A DNA stretch of 17,693 nucleotides from Zancudomyces culisetae (taxonomy: Eukaryota; Kickxellomycota; Harpellomycetes; Harpellales; Legeriomycetaceae), in the NCBI GenBank assembly GCA_001969505.1, contig LSSK01000741.1:1-17693 (forward strand), read 5' to 3'. This document shows positions 8,417 through 17,693 of the stretch, piece by piece. The notes under the pieces are model-generated. The model saw nothing but the letters and a program-made list of their open reading frames with translations, was not told the origin of the DNA and made no database searches. Position 1 is the stretch's first letter; the number at the start of each line of letters is the position of its first letter. A program made the translations under genes and the position numbers.

Positions 8417-8700
8417 CGCTTATGGCCACTGCCATCTTTCCTTTTTATTTTCATTCTGGTTACGTTATGTTTTATTAGAAAAGTGTCGTTTTTTTTGTTA
8501 CTACCGCTATACTGTTTGAATGATTTTTATTAGAATTATTTTATATGTAAAAGCGAAATAGAGGACTTGCTCAGATTTTATCTCGAAGAGTTTTTGCAGT
8601 CCGAGCTTATAGAGACATCTTGACTCTCATAGCTTGCTATTTCCAAATTCAAAATAAAAGGTAATAGAAAGCTAATAAAAGGTGGGACTTTTAAGCACAG
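8417..8700. other. Convergent 3' flanks of calcineurin and TMA7
   Basis: This 284-bp gap lies between the stop codons of two convergent genes, so both transcripts should end here or overlap. AT-rich stretches near 8520-8560 and an AATAAA-like run near 8652-8690 are possible 3'-end signals. No gene is seen. Confidence 0.55.
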
Positions 8701-9405
<705 letters not shown>

Positions 9406-11697
9406 TTATGATTCAGCGATCCACTTCACAGCCTCGTACACATCGTCAGCGATATGGCTTGGAACTTGGTGGAGCTCTGGGTGTAGTGCATGCGTTTTTT
9501 CGTTGTACACGCCTGTACGGACTAATACCGATCCCCACCCTTGTCTATTTGCACCGACAATATCTGATAATGGATTATCACCTATGGCTGAGTACAAATT
9601 CACACTTTGAGCTAAGCTTGATGCATTCAAAGTATAGTAGATTCTTGTAGATAAACCTTTATATTAAAACAGAAAAATCAATAGTTACCATAAATACTGT
9701 GATTTTCAATGGTGATGTTCTGTGAAGCTAAGCTCTTTGGATTCATCAGGTCGATCCATGAACTCAGTAGTTGTTCGGCATATAAATACTGTTGTTTGTG
9801 TGGTTTTCCGAATACAGAGTAGCTCAGCTCTCTTCCTGTACATTTCTATATATATAGTGTGAAATATTTCTACGTTAATATACGCAATCTTATCTAAAAT
9901 ATCTGTACATGTGGGTTAGAACTAAAATATAACATAAACATATTCAAAATAAACAATCGCGCGTACAAAGATGTGTTACTAAAACATTTATCACTTTACC
10001 TTCCATAAAGCTTTCAAACACTCATGAAATGCACCCTGTGCAAACCTTGGATGGTGAAACTCGTTGCTAAACACCTATTCACAAAAAACACAAATGACTA
10101 CAAGATTAAAAACTACACCAAATCCCCTTCCCCCCAAAAAAGGGAAGGCTTTTCAACTTACGAAGTCTTGGTTGGACACCCACAGCGGAACTGTCTGAGT
10201 TTTCTCTTCGCAAAATGCATTTCCCAATACCCCATCCTTGCATCTTAGAACATCCATTACTATTTGTAAATCCCTTCCAACTACAAAATATGTAAAATGT
10301 GTTAGAATATTTCCTGATCAGGGAAGGTATGAGATGTACTTTTAAGATGAATAACAAAAAAGTCCCGCCAGAAAGACGAATAAACATAGAAAAGCTTCAT
10401 TACAATCGTAGGTGTCGTGAAACATTAGTATAGCTGCAATTTGTGTTTTGTAAAAGTCTATATCCTATAATCCGTGGATATCAACAGTCAAGGGTTATAC
10501 ATTAGTATAATCGTTATCATAAACTATATAAAGCAATATATAAAAAATACTGTAATAAAAACTCGGAGATGGACAGAGCTTTATCACGATAAGAATACTG
10601 TCTCTTTTGGTCTCTCCCTCATTAGGAATGGGGAGGGGGGGAGTTTGAACTCTTTTTAAAGAATAGATGTATAAATGAGGAGATGAAAATACCTTGGTTT
10701 CCTTCCGACTTTGAAGTGTTGAAAATTGCCAGATCGGTGGTATCCAGTTGTGAATTTCGTGAGGAGAAACTACATTTTCAAACCCATACGACCTTGCTAT
10801 TTCTGCACATTTGTCGCTTTTACCACCTACTACCAAAACTGTTTTCTCCTTAAATGCTGGTACCAACTGTCGCATAGGTGAGTGGGAAAGCATCACTTGT
10901 CCTGGATTAACCTAATTGTTGGAGAGGGTACATGCATTTATTTTTTTTGAATACTTTGCATCAATACGTATAGTAAAAGTTGTTGGTAAGATTTTGCTCT
11001 GATCATATCGACTAATTACAATGTTATCAACAGTACTTATTCGTTTCGGGTATAACAATTAAAAACATTGATAATATAAATATTCTTTTAAAGTCAAATA
11101 GAACACAATACAAACGCATATATACACACACATATACACATACATACACACCACACACCCTCTCGCTCTTCAGATACTGAATTTTATGATTAGTGTTTTT
11201 TTTTAAAAAAGAGAACGTTTGCAATTATACCAAAGGATACAGACGCCCCAGAAATATACTATTTTCTAATAGTTACCTCAATTCCCAAACCTTCTGAAAG
11301 TTCTTTCGCTTTGTCTTCCTCCGAAATCCCACCACTGTTAGTCATAAAAATATGAGGAATCTTTTTCTTAAAAGGATTTTCTCCATTCAAATAACGTAAT
11401 GCTCTTTTTCCTTGCTCTAATACCATATCGCCCTAATATTAGGTCATAAATATAACGAATATTTCATGTTTGAGTTTAATCAATTATAATAAATTTTACA
11501 TAGAGATAATAAGCTGAAAAGGATGAAAATAAAAACTACCATACCTTAACCAAAACGCCGTCGATATCTAAAACTACAGCAGGGTTGCTTCTAGAATCCC
11601 TTTTTAGTGTAGTGCTTTCTGATCTTTTCTGAACAAAAAGGTTTCTTGAAAACAGTGCCCCCCTGTTAAGATTGCGCATTCGAAAAAGTGAGCTCAT
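9406..11697 (-). CDS. HDHD5: HAD-superfamily hydrolase, HDHD5/CECR5 (YKR070W) family, probably mitochondrial
   Basis: Putative phosphatase of HAD subfamily IIA; the substrate is unknown. Eight minus-strand exons: 11697-11545, 11432-11277, 10911-10693, 10464-10404, 10280-10162, 10074-10000, 9845-9689 and 9611-9406, all in phase, giving 381 aa, near the family's usual size. The motifs are intact: DIDG (44-47), FMTNSGG with Thr82, GKPHK with Lys275, and GDNPLSD (Asp325, Asp330) followed by RTGVYN. The family stretches FHDTYDF-GRDLQIV, VSNQDFVFSNEF and HPRFAQGAFHE are also present. The N-terminus (MSSLFRMRNLNRGALFSRNL) is Arg-rich without acidic residues, like a mitochondrial presequence. The last intron is ambiguous: a 77-nt form (9612-9688) fits local intron sizes and the family's loop length, while a 32-nt form (9657-9688) is also in frame and would add 15 residues. 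Intron 2 (365 nt) holds a microsatellite. Confidence 0.93.
11108..11159. repeat. CA/TATG-type microsatellite in HAD-gene intron 2
   Basis: Imperfect (TATACACA/CATACATACACA) repeats of about 50 bp. On the transcribed coding strand the RNA is UG/UAUG-rich, as in SWI5 intron 1. It lies in the longest intron of the window. Confidence 0.85.
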
Positions 11698-12110
11698 TAT
11701 GATTTACCACGATATAACCTATTTCTATTAATAATAAAAACTGTGTCTTTGACTATAAGCTTTTGCAGAATTTTGAAAGGTTGGTATCCTTAAATAGTTA
11801 TTTTTTGTCCATTCCATCATTTCAATTTTTGATTGTAGTGGGAATTAAGCCATTGGGTGCGTTCCGCTTTATGGTACAAAAAAAACGAAAAGAAAAAGTG
11901 CAGCAAGTGACAAATTTAGTTTGTAAATCGAGATATTCAAGATCAGGAATGTGAATATTTTACAGGTGTTTTATTTTTACTATAAAAATTTTTTGGTTAC
12001 TTAACTCGAAGTCATATTTTGCTCATCAAGCAGTTCTTCGGATTGCAAAGCTTGAAATAGGGCATAATAAAATTTGATAAGACAAGCAAATTCTAGTTTT
12101 TTGTGCGACA
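11698..12110. other. Bidirectional promoter region between HAD and Nudix genes
   Basis: This 413-bp gap separates divergently transcribed genes and should serve both as promoter. A plus-strand open frame at 11763-11954 has no ATG at its start and no recognisable protein. T-rich stretches occur near 11975-12000. Confidence 0.55.
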
Positions 12111-12698
12111 ATGGATGTTTTTGAAAAGCTGAATGACAAAACACTACTGGATCTCGTGAAGCAGGTCGAAGACAAAGATTCAAAATACTCAGTAAAACCT
12201 GCAACGATTGTTTTTGTTTTTAACAAAGATAAGTCTAAAGTATTACTGGGATTTAAAAAACGGGGTTTTGGCAAGCATTTGTGGAACGGGTTTGGAGGAA
12301 AAATAGAAATTAACGAAACCGATGTGGAAGCTGCAAAGCGCGAGCTGTTTGAGGAATCGGGCCTTGTTGCAAATGAATTGGTCAAATGTGGTGTTTTATA
12401 TTTTAAATTTGAGAACGATCCTGTGATTTTGACTGCACATGTGTTTTGGACAACCGACTATAATGGATCCCCCATAGAAACCGAAGAGATGAGACCACAG
12501 TGGTTTTCGGTTGAACATATCCCATTTGACAATATGTGGAACGACGATATATTTTGGTTTGACTATATGCTAAAATCACACCCGTTTGTGGCTATTTTTA
12601 TGTTTAAAGCAGATCTCAAAACCATCACAAGTCATAATATTAACTCGGTTTCAACGAGCATAGTTAATTCCCTTCCTGTTTTTCATACAACGAAATAG
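12111..12698 (+). CDS. NUDT1: MTH1/NUDT1-type Nudix hydrolase (oxidised purine nucleoside triphosphatase)
   Basis: Likely hydrolyses 8-oxo-dGTP and 2-hydroxy-dATP to monophosphates, cleaning the nucleotide pool. Single exon, 195 aa. The 23-residue Nudix box spans 63-85 (GKIEINETDVEAAKRELF then EESGL), with all metal-binding Glu residues present. MTH1-specific elements flank it: KKRGFG (49-54) and HLWNGFGG with the base-contacting Asn59. EEMRPQWF (125-132) follows, and MWNDD holds Trp143, Asp145 and Asp146, equivalent to human Trp117, Asp119 and Asp120. Ahead of the core is an extra segment of about 29 charged residues (MDVFEKLNDKTLLDLV...), absent from human MTH1, and the C-terminal tail after about 170 is also longer. 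No Met is available between the extension and the core, so the extension is probably translated unless an unseen upstream exon exists. Confidence 0.95.
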   Translation: MDVFEKLNDKTLLDLVKQVEDKDSKYSVKPATIVFVFNKDKSKVLLGFKKRGFGKHLWNGFGGKIEINETDVEAAKRELFEESGLVANELVKCGVLYFKFENDPVILTAHVFWTTDYNGSPIETEEMRPQWFSVEHIPFDNMWNDDIFWFDYMLKSHPFVAIFMFKADLKTITSHNINSVSTSIVNSLPVFHTTK

Positions 12699-13311
12699 TT
12701 TCATTCTTTAGGGGAGGGAGGAGTAGGTCGGATTAGCTAATGTAAAAATCTTGCTATGATTAATAGGCAGATATAAAACGAATTATCATAAAGCATCTAT
12801 CGTATCTATCAATAAACCTGGATATATTTCGGCGGCTTCAGTGTTGGGTAGTAGACGACTTTTGTATCTGCACCTGCATCTGAAACCGAAACTAAAACTG
12901 TAACTGTAACTGCAGTTGTAATTAAAGCTATATTTATAGCCATCTACCTTGTTTAGTGCTATAATCCATATTATTTTAGTATTTCTTGTTAAAACGGTTT
13001 TAACTTTTTGATGAGAATATTTATTACCTTTTTAGTGAGAATGCTCTTGTATTGGCATGATTAAATATGCATGCTTGTAAAAATTCACAAATACAAAACA
13101 GGCACCTCCTGTTGTTGTTCATTTCAACTCCTGCCAAGAGAATTCAAATTAAAAAATTTAGAGTCTGTTTGATCAATTTAAAATGATATAAACCAAGCCT
13201 AGAAACAAAGAATGTACAAGCAAAAATAATAAAAATAATAAAAATTAGAATTCAATCACTATTTAAAAAAAAGGTTCTCAGGTTCAGAACAGAACGTCAG
13301 AGTAGAATACA
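12699..13311. other. Intergenic, Nudix 3' flank and ABHD promoter
   Basis: This 613-bp region lies between two plus-strand genes. It begins with a G-rich patch (GGGGAGGGAGGAG at 12711-12723) and contains a degenerate hexamer repeat at 12880-12927. The last 100 bases are A-rich and lead to the ATG at 13312. No coding sequence was recognised. Confidence 0.6.
12880..12927. repeat. Degenerate hexanucleotide tandem repeat (CTGAAA/CTGTAA-like, 8 units)
   Basis: Successive six-base units read CTGAAA, CCGAAA, CTAAAA, CTGTAA, CTGTAA, CTGCAG, TTGTAA, TTAAAG. Units drift by one or two bases. It lies about 180 bp past the Nudix stop codon, in non-coding sequence. Confidence 0.75.
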
Positions 13312-14899
13312 ATGTCAACGATTAACAGGCTATTATCGGTATTTACAAAGTTTAATACATTCACGCAGAAAAGTATTGCCCCAGACATCAAATTTACTGC
13401 CAAGGAATTAAAAGCTTTTAAAGCAGAAAAAAATATTCTTCTTCATACCAATCTACCTTTTGAATTCAAGCTCTATACCGGATTCGAGGACGAAATAAAT
13501 AGTGGTGGCATTGAAAATGACAATCTCAACACATTCGAACCAAAGCATGGCATCGAGAAGGTTTCGGACAAGAAGTTTGAAGTAAAGTTCGTCGAAATAG
13601 ACGACGGGAACTATATAAATACTCTAAGCATAGAAAATGTTTATGGCTCACCTCTAGAGTCCAAGGGCGCAGACATAGCTGAGTCAACTAATGCAAAGCA
13701 TCTTGTAATTGCTCACGGTTATGGGAATGGCATTGGTTTCTACTTTAAAAATTACGAAGGACTAAGTAAACTTGAAAATACGAATATATATGCGATCGAT
13801 TGGCTTGGAATGGGGCGCAGTTCAAGACCCGCGTTCAACCTTCACAAGCTACCATATGAAGAATCAGTAGATAAGGTATATTTATTTTATTAAATTGTTT
13901 TTCTTATTTAAAAAAAAATAACAAAAATAGTAATAAGACGGTTCTGACTGGTTTGTTATAGATTGAGGATTATTTTGTAACGATGTTGGAGAAATGGAGG
14001 ATCAAAATGAAAATTGAGAAATTTGTTTTGCTGGGTCACAGCTTTGGAGGATACATGTCCTCTCTGTATGCTCTCAGGTATCCGGAAAGGGTAGAAAAAT
14101 TAATTCTTGAATCCCCTGGTAAGTGAATGGCACAGCTTATTATTTTTCTGTCATATAGTTATAATTTATGTATTTGAAAACTAGTCTATAAAGATAACAC
14201 AACTATATGCAATTATTGTGTTGAAAACCAATAGTTGGGATACCAAAATCCCCCCCGTACATTGAAGAATATGTTAAAACCAAAAAGCTACCAAAGGTTA
14301 CCGTCGATGAGGAGAGCTTTGTAAAAGGAACTTTTTTAAAAACAGAACTTGGTAAAACCTTTAAAAAACCAAGCTTTTATGATGATATGGACGAGTACCA
14401 GCGCGCGAAATACTATAGGATTTCATCTTTTGCAAACAAACATACGATATTGCTACCGTTTATGGTCAGAACATGGGAAAGACATTATTCCGTGCAATCT
14501 TTGATACGCAAGTTGGGATTTCTCGGTGAAAAATTGCTGTACCGGTACGTCAGTGCGTTTAGAAATCTAAACGAGCAAGAGCGGATAGACCTATCCAAAT
14601 ATATGCATAGCATATCTATCTTACCTGGAAGTTCCGAGTATTCTATTTGCGTATTGCTTAATCCGGGAACTTATGCTCGGAAGCCTCTAATTGATAGAAT
14701 CGATAAGCTCGAGGTTCCCACGACTTTTATGTACGGCGAGCATGACTGGATGGATATAAAATCTGGCATAGATGTTTCAAAAAAGATTAAGGCGCCTACT
14801 GGTTTCGTAATTATACCAGATGCAGGACACAATATGCATCTTGATAATCCCCAACGCTTCAATGAGGCAGTAAAGAGTATAGTAGACTCTCCGCTATGA
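13312..14899 (+). CDS. Alpha/beta hydrolase of the CGI-58/ABHD4-ABHD5 (yeast CLD1/ICT1) family
   Basis: Lipid hydrolase or acyltransferase; relatives include mitochondrial cardiolipin phospholipase Cld1 and lysophosphatidic acid acyltransferase Ict1. Exons are 13312-13875, 13962-14118 and 14235-14899, giving 461 aa; introns are 86 and 116 nt. The oxyanion motif HGYG is at 135-138 and [11 protein letters not shown] at 163-173. The nucleophile elbow GHSFGG (213-218) carries Ser215, so unlike animal CGI-58/ABHD5 (Asn) the protein should be catalytically competent. The acid is Asp411 in YGEHDWMD and the catalytic His is His439. HNMHLD (439-444) also gives the HX4D acyltransferase motif of the family. 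The N-terminus ([20 protein letters not shown]) is basic and lacks acidic residues for 24 residues, as expected for a mitochondrial presequence, which would favour a Cld1-like role. That role is inferred; the family assignment is firm. Confidence 0.93.
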
Positions 14900-15464
14900 T
14901 TTTTGGTTTATTACAATTTTTTAAAACTTATCTGGCTCGTGTTGTGTATAGCCTTTTTTTTCATGCAAATATATAAAAATATGGTGTAGACTACTCTGAT
15001 GTTTGTTCATCTAAAACTTGCAAATAAAACGATGTCAACAACAAAAAAATACGTGAGTGGGGAAAGATGTTTCTATGTAATAATTTCTGGATAATTGCCC
15101 AAATGAAGCGCGATAACCTGTGAGAAATGAATTCTGCTATCCAAAATCCAATAAAAACCTGTTTACAACACATGGGCTTGAAAATATTTGAAATGTCGGG
15201 TTTTGCACCGGATTTTATTACAAGCAAGCATTTTTTTATTACTGCTAAACAAATCAGCAAAATTGGTAGTGGATTGGTGGAAAGTGATGAACTATCGATT
15301 AATTCTCCCATCTAGTGGTCGAGATTCAATTAAGATTGAAAAACTCCAATTACTGTATTTTTGGCTTTAAAAGAGCATTATCAACCATTTAAAACAGGTG
15401 ATAAGGTTAACAAGAGAATCTAAGGACACAGGATATAGTAGGATTGAATATTATCGATGCAGTA
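14900..15464. other. Intergenic, ABHD 3' flank and PEX16 promoter, with unassigned open frames
   Basis: This 565-bp region lies between two plus-strand genes. It contains overlapping open frames on opposite strands: plus 15127-15315 (62 codons, ATG start) and minus 15311-14991 (106 codons, hydrophobic). Neither matches a family I know. A short plus-strand start MSTTKKY at 15031, directly followed by a GTGAGT donor, is also seen. A small unannotated gene is possible, but the frames may simply be chance. Confidence 0.4.
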
Positions 15465-17398
15465 ATGTTTTCACCTTATCGAAGATTTGTATCAAATGAT
15501 TTTCGACGTATATACACGATTGAAAACACACTCGATGTACTTGCTCAAGTCTTACCAGGTAAATCTTAGCTTGCAGCTTTGAAATTTTTATGCAAAAATA
15601 CTATAGATAGATTTACTAGTGAATTTTTACCTTTGGATTATGTATTTATTTTATAAATCTGATCTTATGCCGAGTAGTACCATTTTTACGGTGAAAAAAT
15701 AAGTATAAAACCAAAAAGCACAACAAAAGTTGAGGCTATGAGGGAGAAAAACAACTGTAGGTGTTTAAAACACGAGAACTATTGGTACTAACATTTGGGC
15801 TGAAATATAGGGAGATTTGCAGAGTCGGAACTAGTATCAGAATTCTGTAAGCGACATTCTTTCAAGTTGATTTCATTTTTATGGTTCAAACAATAACTAG
15901 GAGATTCTCAATTGCCAGTACATTTTTTTTGCCCACAGCCGAGAATGCAATCATAATTAAATGTTCTTATTATGTATCAAACCTCAACCCCAATTACTTA
16001 GTACAAATATCCAGTATATCTAAGAAAAATATAAAACCAGACCAAACCATATTGTGGCTTTTTGTTGTGTATTTCTTTAAATAGGCAACTGTATACTAAG
16101 ATTATTGGAACTGTATCATGATGGTCTTCTTCTCAATGCAGCAAAACACAATAGGCTATATGGGAAAGATGGGAAGTCATATAGAGTGGAACCGAGTGAA
16201 GTTACAGAATTTTATGAGTTTTTTGCAGACCGAAAAGGTACATATGCAGTCATTGCATCAATACTAACTAGCACCCAGATATCTGAGCTAATGGTTGAAA
16301 TGCTAGTTGAAAGGAGATATGGTGTAGATACAAAATGGAAAGTAATCTCTGCTGTGGAAAGCGTAAAGTATGTATTTTTAAGACAATTCTGATTCATCAT
16401 ATCTTGCCTACTAAATACAACTGACCTAATCTTCAGCTAAGACATTTCTCCAACTATTATTAGAGCAGCTTGTCGTCTTGCCCTATTTGCATTATCAGGG
16501 AGTAGAATTGTTCCTCATACTGTTTCGCCTACTAGGATTATCCAACCTATAAAAATCGGAGTTCCAAATTCCACACCATATACTCCCGAATTCTGCAATT
16601 TTCATATGAATAGGCTGGGATTTAATTTAGATTCGGAACATGAAAATTCAACTGTTGGAATTACCTCTTATTTTAACCAGACTGACTTGACAGAGCTATT
16701 AAACTCGAAAAAAGTCTTGGGTTCAACGGGAACGCTGGCTAAAACCAAAACATTTAACCCAAGGTCGTCTCTTCCATTATTTTTTAACCCACTTCAGGGT
16801 TTTGGTAAACTTGGAGAAATTCTCTATATTCTAAGACCACTGGCATACATATCTATGGTTAAACGCTCCACGAAGGAAAGTTGGTATCCCTGGCTCACAT
16901 CTCTATGTATAGAATTTACGAGTCAACGTTTAATCAAGTTGGATGGGTCACTTAGTAAAAATAGAATGCTGACAAATGCACATCTTGTACCTAAGTTTAA
17001 GCACTCAAACAGGTCATTCTACAAAAAGAGTCTGGAAAACGAAGAGCTTATTAGAAGGGCAAATTTGTACTATTATTATCTTGTACGCTCGCCATTCTTT
17101 GACAAGTACCTATTGTAAGCCTCTTCACTTTACCTTCAAGTAATTTACCACAGTTTTATACGTGGAATTATTCTGCAATAATATTATAAATAGAACTTCG
17201 CTAGAAACATTTGCCAGATGGGCTTCCGATAAGCCACTATTTAGCCTGTTTGGCTCGCTCTTGGATGACTATATACCACTATGGAGACAATACTACTATT
17301 ACAGTAAGCAACTTGTCAAAGATACGTTCATATACATACAAACGCTAAATATATTAATGACCCTGGTATAATGAATAAATATAGCATCATCATCTTGA
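15465..17398 (+). CDS. PEX16: Peroxisomal membrane biogenesis protein PEX16
   Basis: Integral membrane peroxin that acts with PEX3/PEX19 to deliver membrane proteins and form peroxisomes from the ER. Six exons: 15465-15558, 15811-15846, 16085-16367, 16464-17114, 17194-17303 and 17385-17398; phases agree and the protein is 395 aa. Family landmarks: YRRFVSNDFRRIYTIENTLD and LPGRF (30-34, split by intron 1), LYHDGLL (53-59), ESVKAACRLALFALSG (intron 3 falls inside this motif), YILRPLAYI (about 259-267), SWYPWL (277-282), YYYYLVRSPFFDKYL (340-354) and DDYIPLWRQYYYY near the end. Exon 2 is only 36 nt and exon 6 only 14 nt (ends YYYYTSSS). If the last intron is not spliced the frame reads to a stop at 17371 with an extra 22-residue tail. 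The start is the first in-frame ATG and fits the family's N-terminus. Confidence 0.92.
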
Positions 17399-17693
17399 AC
17401 TCCTTGCGAGGTTATCAAAACCTCAGGAAACTTGGAACATTTCTGGGCTTCCGCATTCGCCCTCTTGTGGATATTTGGTAGTCAATTCAAATTAAAATCT
17501 CTAGATGTACTTTATAGACCAATATGAAAATACAAGATAAAAGGTATAAAATAAAAAATAAAGCCTCTTGGTTCTATCTTCAGTGAAACAAATACACATC
17601 AATGGGCTGTGCTAACAATTGGAATCGCTGCATGATTACCGGTTTATTTTATTGCATGTATCATATTCTGTGACTTTTATATTTTCCAACCTG
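17399..17693. other. PEX16 3' flank to window end
   Basis: 295 bp of mostly AT-rich DNA. An AATAAA-like run (AAAATAAAAAATAAAGC, 17549-17565) is a plausible polyadenylation signal. A short plus-strand frame from the ATG at 17601 (MGCANNWNRC...) ends after 23 codons and is not supported. Confidence 0.5.

Noticed and set aside
11763-11954. Plus-strand frame in the HAD-Nudix promoter region
   Set aside because: It lacks an ATG at its start and has no recognisable motif; the only internal ATG gives a 27-residue basic peptide.
14991-15311. Minus-strand 106-residue hydrophobic frame
   Set aside because: No family resemblance, and it overlaps another open frame on the opposite strand; too little support to call a gene.

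Overview
This is a nuclear eukaryotic window, most likely from an early-diverging (zygomycete-grade) fungus. The genome is AT-rich, introns are short (about 60-365 nt, GT...AG, often with CTAAT/TACTAA-like branch sites), and genes lie close together on both strands. The set combines fungal-style calcineurin A, BBP/SF1, TMA7 and PEX16 with a BLOC1S2-type gene that many Dikarya have lost. Harpellales/Kickxellomycotina is my best guess, but this rests on composition and gene content only.

Layout, left to right. (1) Minus strand 1-970: N-terminal part of branchpoint-binding protein BBP/SF1, running off the left edge. (2) Minus 1514-2156: a small four-exon SWI5 recombination mediator. (3) Minus 2602-3246: a four-exon BLOC1S2 subunit. 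(4) 3247-6391: an unusually long gap with several decayed or unassigned open frames on both strands. (5) Plus 6392-8416: calcineurin A catalytic subunit, three exons, with all regulatory segments. (6) Minus 8701-8895: TMA7, convergent with calcineurin. (7) Minus 9406-11697: an eight-exon, probably mitochondrial HAD hydrolase of the HDHD5/CECR5 (YKR070W) family. (8) Plus 12111-12698: an intronless MTH1/NUDT1-type Nudix hydrolase, divergent from the HAD gene. (9) Plus 13312-14899: a three-exon CGI-58/ABHD4-CLD1-type alpha/beta hydrolase. (10) Plus 15465-17398: six-exon peroxin PEX16.

Twenty-two introns were placed by reading frame, splice signals and family conservation; none has transcript support. 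The genes are single-copy housekeeping functions (splicing, recombination, lysosome/endosome positioning, calcium signalling, translation, nucleotide-pool cleaning, lipid metabolism, peroxisome biogenesis) and do not form a cluster with one common pathway. I found no RNA gene, CRISPR array or intact mobile element. The least explained sequence is 3.5-6.0 kb, where coding-like frames interrupted by stops match nothing I recognise.
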